NCBI RefSeq assembly: GCF_003634095.1
Contig: NZ_RBIR01000006.1
Span: forward strand, 1 to 64,000
Origin: Arthrobacter oryzae
GTDB lineage: Bacteria; Actinomycetota; Actinomycetes; Actinomycetales; Micrococcaceae
Reading direction: 5' to 3'
Length of the DNA stretch: 64,000 nt
Shown here: positions 41,967-51,191 of the stretch, piece by piece
Layout: each line of letters opens with the position of its first letter
Position numbering within the stretch: the stretch's first letter is position 1
Position numbers and translations under genes: made by a program
The notes under the pieces: generated by a model
The model's database searches: none
Told to the model about the DNA's origin: nothing
Seen by the model: the letters and a program-made list of their open reading frames with translations, nothing else

Positions 41967-44900
41967 GGATCCACCGCCTTGAGATCTCCGCCTTCGGCCC
42001 GTTCGCCGGCACGGAGATGATCGACTTCGACCGCCTCAGCGTCCACGGGCTGTTCCTGCTGAACGGCGCCACCGGCGCGGGCAAGACCAGCGTCCTGGAT
42101 GCCATCTGCTTCGCGCTGTACGGATCGGTTCCCGGGGCCCGGCAGGATGGCAAGCGGCTACGCAGCGACCACGCGGACGCCGCCGCCGAGCCGCGCGTCA
42201 CCTGCGAGTTCTCGGCCAAGGGCCGGCGCTTCGAGGTCTCCCGTTCTCCGGCCTGGGACAAGCCGAGCGCCCGCGGCAAGAACGGCTTCACGGTCCAGCA
42301 GGCCAACACTCTGCTGCGCGAACGCATCGACGGCGCGTGGGTGGAGAAATCCGGCCGGAATGACGAGGCCGGGGCAGAAATCCTCGACGTCCTGGGCATG
42401 AACCGGGACCAGTTCACGCGCGTGGTTATGCTGCCGCAAGGCGACTTCGCGGCGTTCCTGCGGTCCAAGGCAGCAGACCGGCTGGAACTGCTGCAGAGCC
42501 TTTTCGGCACCCAGCGCTTTGAAGCCGTGGAACTGGAACTATCCCGGCAGGCCCAGACCGCTAAGGCGGAGGTGGCGGCCCTCAATGCCAGGCTTGACCT
42601 TCTGCTGGCCCAGGCCCAGTCCGAAACCGCGGCGCTCGAACTCGACTCCGCGCAGGCCCCGGGCGGCGACGCCCCCGATGCCCTTTTAGGGTGGCTTGGT
42701 GACGCCGCGGCAACCGCCGCGGCGGGATGCCACGAGAGAGCCGCGACCGCCCAGCGACATGCCGCCGAGCAGGCCTCCCGGCTGGAGGCCGCTACCGCGC
42801 GGGCAAGCCGCCACGCCAAACTTGCGGCCGCGGAACTGCGTCGAACCGACGCCGATGCCGCCGCACCTGTTCTGGCGGAAAAGGCCCTCACCCTGGGCCT
42901 GCACCGCAAAGCCGAAGTGCTGGGCGGCCAGCTGCGGGCAGTTCAAAGTGCCGCTGTAGCCGAGGGTGCGGCCCGAACGGCTCTGCTGGAGTCCGCGCAC
43001 CAGTTGCGGTCCGCGGCCGCCGTGGACCCGGAGCTCGCCGGGTTGGAGCCCATCGATGTCGCCGCTGACAGTGTTGCCGGTGCCGGCAGCGTTGACGTGG
43101 ATGGCGGTGCCGGCCGGGCGGCCGCTGGCACCGGCAGCCCCGCCCCGTTCGATAGCGCAGCACTCAGGACCGCCCTCGAACGGCTGCGGTCCCTGCGCGC
43201 CGTACTCACCGAGCGACTGCCGGACGAATCCCGGCTCACCGGACTCAAGGACCGGCGCAAGCGGCTTGGCCTGCAGTTGCAGAAGCTGGAAACCGGGCAG
43301 CAGGCCGGCGCCGCGGCACTGGATGCCCTGCGCACTGAATCGGCGGCCCTGACCGGTGGAATCCGCCCCCTGGAAGAGCTCGCCGCGGAAGTTCAGCTCC
43401 GCACCAAAGAGGCCACGGCGGCAGACGAGCTCGTGGCCATCGTTGGCCGCTATCTCGCCGCCGAGGCCACGTGCTCGGCGATCGCGGAACGGCACGTCGA
43501 GGCCCGGCAGGAACACCAGGACCTGAGGCAGCACTGGCTCGACCTCCGCGAACAACGGCTCACCAACGCCGCGGCCGAGCTCGCAGCCCAACTTCTCGCC
43601 GGAGTCCCGTGCCCCGTCTGCGGCAGCCCGGAGCATCCGGAACCGGCACCGGCCGCGGCCTCGGCGCTGGCGGTCGCCGAGGCCGAGAAAACCGCGCAGG
43701 ACGCGGCCGACACGGCGGAAGCGGCGCTCGCCGCCCTGGGCCGGGACCTCGCCGAGGCCCGTCAGGGTGTCGCCGTCCTGGCAGCGCAGGGCGGCAGCAC
43801 GCCTGCCGACGAGGCACGCGCCGATGCAGCCCTGGCCCAGGAACGGGCGGAGGACGCCGGCGCCGCGGCATCGGAGCTTGCCGCCAGCCGGGCCCGGCTG
43901 GCCGATGTTGAGGCGGCCATCACCGCCGCGGACCGGGCGCAGGCCGACGCCGCCTCCGGTACCGCCCAAACGCAATCCACCATCGCCGAAGTCGACGAAC
44001 AGGCACAAGGCCTCGAAGATGCCCTGGACGCGCTCCGGGCGGGCCACCCGAGCCTCGACGCACGGATCGCCGGTCTTGCCGGAACGGCGGGGGTCCTGGA
44101 ACGCGCCGACGCCGCGCAGTCCGCCGTGGAGCAGGCCGTGGCCCGCACAGCCGAGGCACGCCGGCAGCTGGAACAGGCGCTGCCGGCGGCCGGTTTCACC
44201 AGTGAAACCGCGGCGCGGGCAGCACTGCTGCCGGCGCCGGAGGCAAACGGTCTCGAGGCCGCCATCCGGGCAGGACAGGACGAGGCCGCCAGGATCGAGG
44301 AACTGTTCGCGGGGGAAGACCTCTCCCTGGCAGCAGCAGAGCGCGCTGCCGGGGACCTCGTCAGCGAGGCTGCCCTCGAGCAGCTCCGGACGGAGTCGGC
44401 CGAGGCGGAGCGCACCACACTGGAAGCCGTGCTGGCCGCAGGGCTGGCGGAAAACTCCGTCCGCAGCCTCGGACGCATCGCCGGCGACTACGCGGACCTC
44501 GCTGCCGCCGGCCGGGAACCGCGGGAACGGGCCGCCCTTCTTGCTGCCGTGGCGGACGCTGCCAGGGGCGGAGGCGACAACACGTACCGCATGAGCCTGA
44601 ACAGCTACGTCCTCGCCGCCCGGCTCGAGCAGGTGGCCGTCGCCGCGTCGGAGCGCCTCATCGGCATGAGCGACGGACGTTATACGCTCCAACACACCGA
44701 TGCCAAGGCCGCGCGCGGTGCCAAGTCGGGCCTCGGCCTGGAAGTGGTCGATGAGTGGACCGGCCAGCGCCGGGATACCGCCACCCTCTCCGGCGGCGAG
44801 TCCTTCATGGCCTCCCTTGCCCTGGCCCTCGGTCTGGCAGACGTCGTGCAGCACGAGTCCGGAGGCGTGGACATCGAGACGCTCTTCGTGGACGAGGGCT

Positions 44901-45088
44901 TCGGCAGCCTCGACGACCAAGCCCTGGAGCAGGTGATGGACGCCCTGGAAAGCCTCCGGGACGGCGGCCGGGTGGTGGGACTCGTGAGCCATGTGGCGGA
45001 AATGAAGCAGCGCATCGGCACCCAGCTCCAGGTGGTCAAGGGCCGCAACGGCTCCACCCTGCACATCAGCGACGACGCACCCGTCTGA
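41963..45088 (+). CDS. sbcC: Exonuclease subunit SbcC (Rad50-like ATPase)
   Basis: 1041 residues from GTG 41963. SMC-like ATPase partner of SbcD. N-terminal FGPFAGTEMIDFDRL and Walker A LNGATGAGKTSVLDAI; Q-loop VMLPQGDFAAFLRSKAADRLELLQSLFGTQRFE; two long Ala/Glu-rich coiled-coil arms; the zinc hook CPVCGSPEHP (C550-C553) at the middle; C-terminal signature TLSGGESFMASLALALGLADV and Walker B IETLFVDEGFGSLDDQAL. All ATPase and hook residues are present. The pair matters near long palindromes, of which this window has several. Confidence 0.97.
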   Translation: MRIHRLEISAFGPFAGTEMIDFDRLSVHGLFLLNGATGAGKTSVLDAICFALYGSVPGARQDGKRLRSDHADAAAEPRVTCEFSAKGRRFEVSRSPAWDKPSARGKNGFTVQQANTLLRERIDGAWVEKSGRNDEAGAEILDVLGMNRDQFTRVVMLPQGDFAAFLRSKAADRLELLQSLFGTQRFEAVELELSRQAQTAKAEVAALNARLDLLLAQAQSETAALELDSAQAPGGDAPDALLGWLGDAAATAAAGCHERAATAQRHAAEQASRLEAATARASRHAKLAAAELRRTDADAAAPVLAEKALTLGLHRKAEVLGGQLRAVQSAAVAEGAARTALLESAHQLRSAAAVDPELAGLEPIDVAADSVAGAGSVDVDGGAGRAAAGTGSPAPFDSAALRTALERLRSLRAVLTERLPDESRLTGLKDRRKRLGLQLQKLETGQQAGAAALDALRTESAALTGGIRPLEELAAEVQLRTKEATAADELVAIVGRYLAAEATCSAIAERHVEARQEHQDLRQHWLDLREQRLTNAAAELAAQLLAGVPCPVCGSPEHPEPAPAAASALAVAEAEKTAQDAADTAEAALAALGRDLAEARQGVAVLAAQGGSTPADEARADAALAQERAEDAGAAASELAASRARLADVEAAITAADRAQADAASGTAQTQSTIAEVDEQAQGLEDALDALRAGHPSLDARIAGLAGTAGVLERADAAQSAVEQAVARTAEARRQLEQALPAAGFTSETAARAALLPAPEANGLEAAIRAGQDEAARIEELFAGEDLSLAAAERAAGDLVSEAALEQLRTESAEAERTTLEAVLAAGLAENSVRSLGRIAGDYADLAAAGREPRERAALLAAVADAARGGGDNTYRMSLNSYVLAARLEQVAVAASERLIGMSDGRYTLQHTDAKAARGAKSGLGLEVVDEWTGQRRDTATLSGGESFMASLALALGLADVVQHESGGVDIETLFVDEGFGSLDDQALEQVMDALESLRDGGRVVGLVSHVAEMKQRIGTQLQVVKGRNGSTLHISDDAPV

Positions 45089-45132
45089 CCCCGGCCCGCA
45101 GCCGGACCCCGGCCGTGCCGGCCGGGGTCCGG

Positions 45133-45195
45133 TATCATTGACCTGTTACCGGGTCGCGCGCATCGGGAGGAGGGACGATGCGCACTATTGAGTGA
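45133..45195 (+). promoter_or_regulatory. Promoter -10 box and five-codon upstream ORF before the MFS gene
   Basis: TATCAT (45133-45138) is a fair -10. ATG 45178 has a very strong site (GGGAGGAGGG) and encodes only M-R-T-I-E before TGA 45193-45195, in the same frame as the transporter ATG at 45208, which itself has no good ribosome site. Suggests reinitiation or a leader-peptide control. Confidence 0.45.
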
Positions 45196-45207
45196 ACCCG
45201 GAAAACC

Positions 45208-46653
45208 ATGAACCCTTCACCGTCGTCGCTGACGACTCATCTTGACGTCCCACTTTCGACCGACGAGGCGCTTCTGCGCACCGCGCAGCCGTCGACCGTC
45301 GCAACAGGCCCGGCCGCACCGCCGGCCCCCGCACCCCGCGAGGGCGGCCGCTTCGCCCGGCTGCCGCTGCTCGCCGGCCGGGGCTTCATCCCGCTGGGAC
45401 TCTTCGCCCGCCTGCCGCTGGCCATGCTCACCGTCGGCGCCCTCACGCTCGTCACCGCCGTCACCGGCTCCTATGCCGTGGGCGGCGCCGCCGCCGGTGC
45501 CGTCGGCATCGGCTCCGCGCTGGGCGCTCCGGTCTTGGGCATCCTCGCGGACCGGCTTGGCCAGCGCGGGGTATTGCTGGTGTCCGCGATCGCCAACACC
45601 GTGGCCATCGTTGCCCTGATCCTCGCGGCCTACCTCGTCGCCGGGGTACAGGACTTTGCCGTAGCCGCCCCCGTGCTCGTTGCCGCCTTCGTGGCCGGGG
45701 CCAGCTGCCCGCAGGTCGGACCGCTGGCCCGGGTCCGCTGGATGGCGCTGACAGCCCGCACCGCCGGGGCCGGACCGGCAGCAAGTCCCGCAGACCTGGA
45801 CACTGCCTTGTCCTATGAGAGCACCGCGGACGAGCTGACCTTCGTGCTGGGCCCGGCACTGGTCGGTATCCTCGCCAGCCTGCTCGCGCCGTGGCTTCCG
45901 CTGGCCCTCGCGGCGGCACTGACGCTCGTCCTGGTCCCGGCTTTCGCCGTCCACCCCACGCACCACGCGGTGGCCCGCACCCCGCGGCGTCGGGCTCCCG
46001 GATCGGCGGGAGATCCGGCCGCCGGCCGGGCCGGGGCACGGCGCCCGGACACCGCCGGGACACCCGGGCGCGTCCGGAGCATGGCCGCCGTCGCCCTTCC
46101 CGTGCTGGCGATGGTGTGCATGGGCACGTTCTTCGGATCCACCCAGACCTCGCTGAGTTCCTTCTCCGCCGGCTTCGCCACGTCCGAGGTCGCCGGCCTG
46201 CTCTACGCCGTCATGGGACTGAGCTCCGCGGCGGCAGCCCTCTCGGTCGCGTACTGGCCGCGGCGCTTCACGGTGAACGCGCGCTGGATTGTGTGTGCGG
46301 CGCTCATGGCCGGGCTGGCTCCTCTGTTGCTTCTGCCCTCAACGGCGCTCCCCATGGTCCTGGTGCTGCTGGTCCTGGGCCTGCCTGTCGGCCCGCTCAT
46401 GGTCACGGTCTTTGCCATCGGCGGGCTCGTGGCCCCGGCCGGCAAGCTCGGAACCGTCATGACGGCCCTGGCCAGCGGCATTGTCGCCGGCACGGCGCTC
46501 GGATCCTCGATCGCCGGACAGCTCGCGCAGAACTTCGGGTATTCAACCGCGTTCCGGGTTCCGGTGTGCGCCGCCGCGGCGCTGTTCCTGCTGGGGGCGG
46601 CAGCCGCCGTCGTGCTCCGCCAGCGCGGCAGGAAGCCGTCGCCGGCCGCCTGA
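45208..46653 (+). CDS. Major facilitator superfamily transporter
   Basis: 481 residues, twelve membrane helices after a 55-residue polar head. GAVGIGSALGAPVLGILADRLGQRGVLL is the MFS motif A region (G-x-L-A-D-R-x-G-x-R); CPQVGPLARVRW and the second-half SYESTADELTFVLGPALVGILASL follow. The DUF-like loop GAGPAASPADLDTALSYESTADEL between helices is typical of actinobacterial sugar-efflux-like MFS proteins. Substrate unknown. Convergent with the IclR gene. Confidence 0.88.
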   Translation: MNPSPSSLTTHLDVPLSTDEALLRTAQPSTVATGPAAPPAPAPREGGRFARLPLLAGRGFIPLGLFARLPLAMLTVGALTLVTAVTGSYAVGGAAAGAVGIGSALGAPVLGILADRLGQRGVLLVSAIANTVAIVALILAAYLVAGVQDFAVAAPVLVAAFVAGASCPQVGPLARVRWMALTARTAGAGPAASPADLDTALSYESTADELTFVLGPALVGILASLLAPWLPLALAAALTLVLVPAFAVHPTHHAVARTPRRRAPGSAGDPAAGRAGARRPDTAGTPGRVRSMAAVALPVLAMVCMGTFFGSTQTSLSSFSAGFATSEVAGLLYAVMGLSSAAAALSVAYWPRRFTVNARWIVCAALMAGLAPLLLLPSTALPMVLVLLVLGLPVGPLMVTVFAIGGLVAPAGKLGTVMTALASGIVAGTALGSSIAGQLAQNFGYSTAFRVPVCAAAALFLLGAAAAVVLRQRGRKPSPAA

Positions 46654-46673
46654 GCCAGGCAGGGAGGCAACCG

Positions 46674-46689
46674 GGGGCCGTCTGGCCCC
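46674..46689. terminator. Short hairpin between convergent MFS and IclR genes
   Basis: GGGGCC (46674-46679) and GGCCCC (46684-46689) with a GTCT loop, between stops at 46653 and 46699. Short and without a T-run, so a weak candidate. Confidence 0.4.
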
Positions 46690-46698
46690 TGCGGGCGC

Positions 46699-47415
46699 TT
46701 AGCCGAGCTGCGCCTCGATCCGCCGGGCAGCCTCGGTGAGCGCGCCGGCGACCACTTCCGGATCCTGTGCCGCCCGGATGTAGACCACCGCAAGGGCGGC
46801 CGGCCGGCTGCCCGGCACGCGCAGCGGCACTGCCAATGAGGACACCCCGGCGATCACTTCATCATGGCTCGCGGCAAAACCGCGGCGCCGAGCCTCGGCC
46901 GCCTCCGGGCGGTACGGGATGCCCGGGGCCGCCGCCTGCCACTCCGGCGCCGTGAAGGCGGACTGGATGGCGATGCCCGGCGCCCCGGCGCTGATCGGAT
47001 GCCGGGACCCCGGGTGCTGCACCACGGCCGCGCCGCTGTGCCGCGGATCCACGGTCACCAGCGTCACGCATTCCTCGCGGTCCCATACTGCAACGAAGGC
47101 GCTCATGGTCAAGGCGTTGGCCAGCTGGGTCAATTCCGGCAGGGCGGCCGACTGCAGATCGCGCGAGACCCCGCGCGCCAGGACTGCGAGGCCCGGGCCG
47201 GGCTGGACCCGGCCGCCGCCGTCGCGCACCAGCAGCGAATGGTCTTCGAGGGTGCGCAGGATCCGGTAAGCCACGGAGCGGTGGACCCCCATCGCGTCGG
47301 CGAGTTCGGCGATGGTAAGCGGCTCCTGTGCTTCCGCGAGGATTTCCAGCGCCCTGATGCCGCGGGAGAGCGTCTGGGACGGGGAGGCCTGGGCTGCGCC
47401 GGCGTTCGGGGTCAT
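46699..47415 (-). CDS. IclR family transcriptional regulator
   Basis: 238 residues. Winged helix: SRGIRALEILAEAQEPLTIAELADAMGVHRSVAYRILRTLEDHSLLVRD; effector GAF-like domain with AFVAVWDREECVTLVTVDPRHSG, HPISAGAPGIAIQSAF and GFAASHDEVIAGVSSLAVPLR. TAGGAT (47427-47422) 6 nt before the ATG suggests a leaderless mRNA. Divergent from the flavin reductase/HpaB pair, which it very likely controls in response to an aromatic compound; repressor versus activator is unknown. Confidence 0.93.
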   Translation of the reverse strand: MTPNAGAAQASPSQTLSRGIRALEILAEAQEPLTIAELADAMGVHRSVAYRILRTLEDHSLLVRDGGGRVQPGPGLAVLARGVSRDLQSAALPELTQLANALTMSAFVAVWDREECVTLVTVDPRHSGAAVVQHPGSRHPISAGAPGIAIQSAFTAPEWQAAAPGIPYRPEAAEARRRGFAASHDEVIAGVSSLAVPLRVPGSRPAALAVVYIRAAQDPEVVAGALTEAARRIEAQLG

Positions 47416-47487
47416 GGGTCCATCCTAGGAGCGGGTTCGCTGGAGGCTGCCGGTGGGCTCTTGTGCTCCGCGCCACGGTCAGCTAGC

Positions 47488-47524
47488 GTTCTATATGGGA
47501 ATTGTATGTTCGATTATAGAACAT
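47488..47524. promoter_or_regulatory. Probable IclR operator
   Basis: ATGTTC (47506-47511) and GAACAT (47519-47524) form a 6+6 inverted repeat with a 7-bp AT-rich centre; a further GTTCTAT half-site is at 47488-47494 and TAGAAC at 47535-47540. AT-rich block in GC-rich DNA between divergent iclR and the hydroxylase genes, the right place for auto- and target regulation. Confidence 0.6.
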
Positions 47525-47639
47525 CCACTCGGTGTAGAACACTGAAGAACGATGGACCACTGACGGCAGTGAATCTGGAACCAGTGAACCTGCCACCAGT
47601 GAATCCAGGTCAGCCGCAACCGAAGCCGGGGGATCAACG

Positions 47640-48173
47640 ATGATTGCCAAGCCGCGGGACCACGCCGGGGACGTCCAGGGCCGGGCGGTTTCCCCGCGCG
47701 CCAGCCACTTCAGGGGCAGTCTCGGCAGGTTCGCGACCGGCGTCGCGATCGTGACCTTCGATGGGGCGACCAAGCGCCACGGCATCACCGTGAATTCCTT
47801 TACCTCGGTCTCGATGGAACCGCCGCTGGTTCTGGTGAGCATTGCCCGCACCGCCAAGGCCCATGATGAGCTCGCCGGCCGGCCCTTTACCGTGAACATC
47901 CTCGGCGCCGAGCAGCGGCAGCTGGCCATGCACTTCGCCGGCCACCCGGGCCCCGAGCCGCTGTGGGTGGAGGGGGACACCGCGCCGCGGCTGTCCAATG
48001 TGCTCGCCTACTTCACGTGCAAGCCCTGGGCGGCGTACGACGGCGGCGACCACACCCTGTATATCGGCGAGGTGGCGGACTTCAACTACCGCAACGGCGA
48101 TGCGCTCGCGTTCGCCAACGGCGCGTTCACCACCATCCCGGAAAGCCAGCTGGGCATGGAGGACCTGCTGTAG
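47640..48173 (+). CDS. hpaC: Flavin reductase, HpaC-like component of two-component hydroxylase
   Basis: 177 residues. Supplies free reduced flavin to the adjacent monooxygenase. FRGSLGRFATGVAIVTFDGATKRHGITVNSFTSVSMEPPLVLVSIARTAKAHDEL is the split-barrel flavin-reductase core; FTVNILGAEQRQLAMHFAG and LYIGEVADFNYRNGDALAFANGAFTTI complete it. Its 5' leader carries three CAGTGAAYC-like repeats (about 47567-47605). 55 bp before the monooxygenase gene. Could serve other flavin monooxygenases as well. Confidence 0.9.
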   Translation: MIAKPRDHAGDVQGRAVSPRASHFRGSLGRFATGVAIVTFDGATKRHGITVNSFTSVSMEPPLVLVSIARTAKAHDELAGRPFTVNILGAEQRQLAMHFAGHPGPEPLWVEGDTAPRLSNVLAYFTCKPWAAYDGGDHTLYIGEVADFNYRNGDALAFANGAFTTIPESQLGMEDLL

Positions 48174-48228
48174 CCCGGCCGCAACTGTTCAGCCCCATTC
48201 AGCTCAACGAAGACTGGAGACAAGACCA

Positions 48229-49683
48229 ATGGGTATCCGCACCGGACAGCAGTACTTGGACAAGCTCAACGCCATGACCCCGCATGTGGTGATCGACGGC
48301 GAGGTGGTCAGCAAGGAGGTCGCCGAACACCCGGCGTTCCGCAATGTGGCGCGCTCCTACGCCAAGCTCTTCGACATGCAGCACGACCCGAGGTACCAGG
48401 AGGCGCTCACCTACACGTCGCCGAGCACGGGGGACCTGGTCAATGCGTCGTTCCTGGTGCCGAGGACCGTTGAGGACCTCCAGCGCCGCCGCCGCGCGAT
48501 TTCCACGTGGGCCGAGGCCTCGCACGGCTTCCTGGGCCGCTCCGGCGACTACATGAACTCCTCGCTCACCGCACTCAGCACGGCCGGGAAGTGGTTCTCG
48601 CAGGCGGACCCGAAGTTCGGCGCGAACATCCGCAACTACTACGAGTGGGCCCGGGAGAACGATGTCCTGGCCACGCACACCCTCATCCCGCCGCAGGTCA
48701 ACCGCTCGGTCTCGGGCTCGGAGCAGCTCGGCGGCCAGCTCTCGGCCCGGATTGTGGAGGAACGCGAGGACGGGATCATCATCCAGGGCGCCCGGATGCT
48801 CGCCACGATCGCCCCGATCGCCGACGAGCTCCTGGTCTTTCCGTCGACCGTCCTGCGCGGCACCCCGGAAGACGCGCCCTACTCCTACGCCTTCGCCATC
48901 CCCAACGATGCCCCGGGCCTGCGCTACCTCTGCCGCACCTCGCTCTACAACGGCGGCAGCACCCACGACGAGCCGCTGGCCTCCCGCTATGAGGAGATGG
49001 ACGCCGTCGCGGTGTTCGACCACGTCTTCGTGCCGAACGAGCGCATCTTCATGCTCGGCCACCCGCAGCTGTGCAACAGCTTCTACACCGAGACCGGCGC
49101 CGGCGCGCTCATGACCCACCAGGTGGTCACCCGGACCATCGCCAAGAGCGAGTTCTTCCTCGGCCTGGCGTCGGAGCTGGCCGAATCGATCGGCATCGAC
49201 GGCTTCCAGCACATCCAGGAGGACATCGCCGAGCTGATTATCGACGTCGAAATCGGCAAGGCGCTGGTCCGCGCCTCGGAGGCCGACGCCGGGCTCAACG
49301 ACGCCGGCGTCATGCTGCCGAAGTGGTCCACCCTGAACGCGGCCCGCAACTGGTACCCGAAAATCGCCCAGCGCTTCCCGCAGATCATCCGCAAGTTCTC
49401 GGCGTCGGGCCTCATGGCGCTTCCGGGGGAGGCGGACGTCAACAGCGGGGCGCGGGCGGACATCGAGATGTATCTGCAGGGAAAGACCCTGACCGGCCCG
49501 GAGCGGGTCCGGCTGTTCAAGCTGGCCTTCGACGCCTCGATTTCAGGGTTCTCCGGGCGGCAGTCGCTCTATGAATACTTCTTCTTCGGGGATCCGGTCC
49601 GCATGGCCGGCGCACTCGTGAACAGCTATGACCGCGAGCCGGTCCGGGCCCGGGTCCGCGAGCTGCTCAATCGCGCGGACTGA
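48229..49683 (+). CDS. hpaB: 4-hydroxyphenylacetate 3-monooxygenase-type oxygenase (HpaB family)
   Basis: 484 residues from ATG 48229 (GGAGAC upstream); the longer frame overlaps the reductase gene. FADH2-dependent aromatic hydroxylase with acyl-CoA-dehydrogenase-like fold: MGIRTGQQYLDKLN, EASHGFLGRSGDYMNSSLTAL, LATHTLIPPQVNRS, GARMLATIAPIADELLVFP and the C-terminal RQSLYEYFFFGDPVRMAGALVNSYDRE. Substrate may be 4-hydroxyphenylacetate or a chlorophenol/phenol; the family does not separate cleanly by eye. No ring-cleavage genes follow, so the downstream pathway must lie elsewhere. Confidence 0.9.
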   Translation: MGIRTGQQYLDKLNAMTPHVVIDGEVVSKEVAEHPAFRNVARSYAKLFDMQHDPRYQEALTYTSPSTGDLVNASFLVPRTVEDLQRRRRAISTWAEASHGFLGRSGDYMNSSLTALSTAGKWFSQADPKFGANIRNYYEWARENDVLATHTLIPPQVNRSVSGSEQLGGQLSARIVEEREDGIIIQGARMLATIAPIADELLVFPSTVLRGTPEDAPYSYAFAIPNDAPGLRYLCRTSLYNGGSTHDEPLASRYEEMDAVAVFDHVFVPNERIFMLGHPQLCNSFYTETGAGALMTHQVVTRTIAKSEFFLGLASELAESIGIDGFQHIQEDIAELIIDVEIGKALVRASEADAGLNDAGVMLPKWSTLNAARNWYPKIAQRFPQIIRKFSASGLMALPGEADVNSGARADIEMYLQGKTLTGPERVRLFKLAFDASISGFSGRQSLYEYFFFGDPVRMAGALVNSYDREPVRARVRELLNRAD

Positions 49684-49710
49684 GCGGCGGCGGACATTCC
49701 CGGACACATG

Positions 49711-49768
49711 TGTGCCCCATCACATAATTCATGTAGGATGCTGAACACTAACTGACCGTTCGATCAGT
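49711..49768 (+). promoter_or_regulatory. Promoter with TetR-type operator upstream of MHS transporter
   Basis: TGTGCC (49711-49716) and TAGGAT (49734-49739) are 17 bp apart. Just after the expected start, ACTGACCGTTCGATCAGT (49751-49768) is a near-palindrome of the A-C-C-G-n-n-C-G-G-T class bound by TetR-family repressors. No tetR gene is adjacent, so the regulator would act from elsewhere. Confidence 0.5.
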
Positions 49769-49830
49769 AATTCAAGGGTCGTTCAGCTAGTCATCTCGCA
49801 CCCACCCGGGCAGCACCTCTGCCCCCGGCA

Positions 49831-51177
49831 ATGAAAGTTCCAATGACTGCAACTTCAAGCGTAGATATCCAGGCGGGTCCCAGCAGCAAACATGAGGAAC
49901 GCAAGGTCCTCGCCGGAACCCTGGTCGGCACCACCATCGAGTGGTACGACTTCTTTATTTTTGCCCAGCTGACGGCAACGCTGCTGTCGCCGCTGTTCCT
50001 GGCCCCGCTGAACTCATCCAACCCGGGGCTGGCGCAGATCCTGTCCTTCGCCCTCATCGGCATCAGCTTCCTGTTCCGCCCGCTCGGCGCGATCGTGGCC
50101 GGCCACCTGGGCGACCGCCTCGGCCGCAAGGCCATGCTCGTCTTCACCCTGGTCATGATGGGCGCCGCCACGGCCCTGATCGGCATGCTGCCCACGTACG
50201 CGCAGATCGGCGTCTGGGCCCCGATCCTGCTCATCACGCTCCGTGTCATCCAGGGCTTCTCCGCCGGCGGTGAATGGGGCGGAGCCGCGCTGATGGCCGT
50301 CGAGCACGCACCGCTGGGCAAGCGCGGCCTGTTCGGCGCCTACCCGCAAATCGGCGTGCCCGTGGGCATGATCCTGGCCACGGGACTGCTGTTCTTCCTC
50401 AACACTTCCATGTCCAAGGAAGACTTCGCCTCGTGGGGCTGGCGGGTGCCCTTCCTGCTCTCCATCGTGCTGATCGTGGTGGGCTACCTGATCCGCCGCG
50501 CCGTGGCCGAAAGCCCGGTCTTCAAGGAAATGGCCGCCCGCAAGGAGGAAAGCAAGGCTCCCCTCGGTGAGCTGCTCCGCAAGCACAAAAAGGCCGTGCT
50601 CTACTCGACGATGATCTTCATCGGCAACAACGCCGCCGGCTACCTGCTGATCGCGTTCTTCATCTCCTACGCCACCAAGACGCTGAAGATGCAGACCCCG
50701 CAGATCCTGCTGGCCACAACGCTTGCGTCCTTCGGCTGGCTGATCTTCACGCTGGTCGGCGGCTGGCTCTCGGACAAGATCGGCCGCGTTAAGACCTTCC
50801 TGCTCGGCTACGCGATCGTCTTCGCCTGGATGATCCCGATGTTTGCCCTCATCGACACCAAGGACATCGTGCTTTACGGCGTGGCGCTGTTCGTCCTCAC
50901 GGTCGGCCTGGGCCTGTCCTACGGACCCATGTCCGCCATGTATGCCGAGATGTTCCCGGCTAACGTGCGCTACTCGGGCATTTCGATCGGGTACGCTTTC
51001 GGCGCCATCCTCGGCGGCGCGTTCGCTGCCATGATCGCCGAAGCGCTCCTGCAGGGGACCCACTGGACCGGCTCCATCGGCATCTACATCATGGTCCTCT
51101 GCGTCATCTCCGCCGTCGGCGTCCTGCTCGCCGGCGAAACGAAGGGCCGCCCGCTCGGCGTCAGCCGTCACAACTAG
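49831..51177 (+). CDS. MFS transporter, metabolite:H+ symporter (MHS) type
   Basis: 448 residues from ATG 49831 or ATG 49843 (MTATSS). Twelve helices. The MHS hallmark is strong: LAGTLVGTTIEWYDFFIFAQLTATLLSPLFL, RPLGAIVAGHLGDRLGRKAMLVFTLVMMG, GFSAGGEWGGAALMAVEHAP. MHS members import organic and aromatic acids such as shikimate, alpha-ketoglutarate and protocatechuate. Its place after the hydroxylase genes suggests aromatic-acid uptake, but its separate promoter and operator mean it may respond to a different signal. Confidence 0.92.
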   Translation: MKVPMTATSSVDIQAGPSSKHEERKVLAGTLVGTTIEWYDFFIFAQLTATLLSPLFLAPLNSSNPGLAQILSFALIGISFLFRPLGAIVAGHLGDRLGRKAMLVFTLVMMGAATALIGMLPTYAQIGVWAPILLITLRVIQGFSAGGEWGGAALMAVEHAPLGKRGLFGAYPQIGVPVGMILATGLLFFLNTSMSKEDFASWGWRVPFLLSIVLIVVGYLIRRAVAESPVFKEMAARKEESKAPLGELLRKHKKAVLYSTMIFIGNNAAGYLLIAFFISYATKTLKMQTPQILLATTLASFGWLIFTLVGGWLSDKIGRVKTFLLGYAIVFAWMIPMFALIDTKDIVLYGVALFVLTVGLGLSYGPMSAMYAEMFPANVRYSGISIGYAFGAILGGAFAAMIAEALLQGTHWTGSIGIYIMVLCVISAVGVLLAGETKGRPLGVSRHN

Positions 51178-51191
51178 GCCGCCCAAACACC

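Noticed and set aside
42686..45064. 792-codon frame antisense to sbcC
   Set aside because: sbcC is complete with Walker, hook and signature motifs; the antisense product has no recognisable fold.
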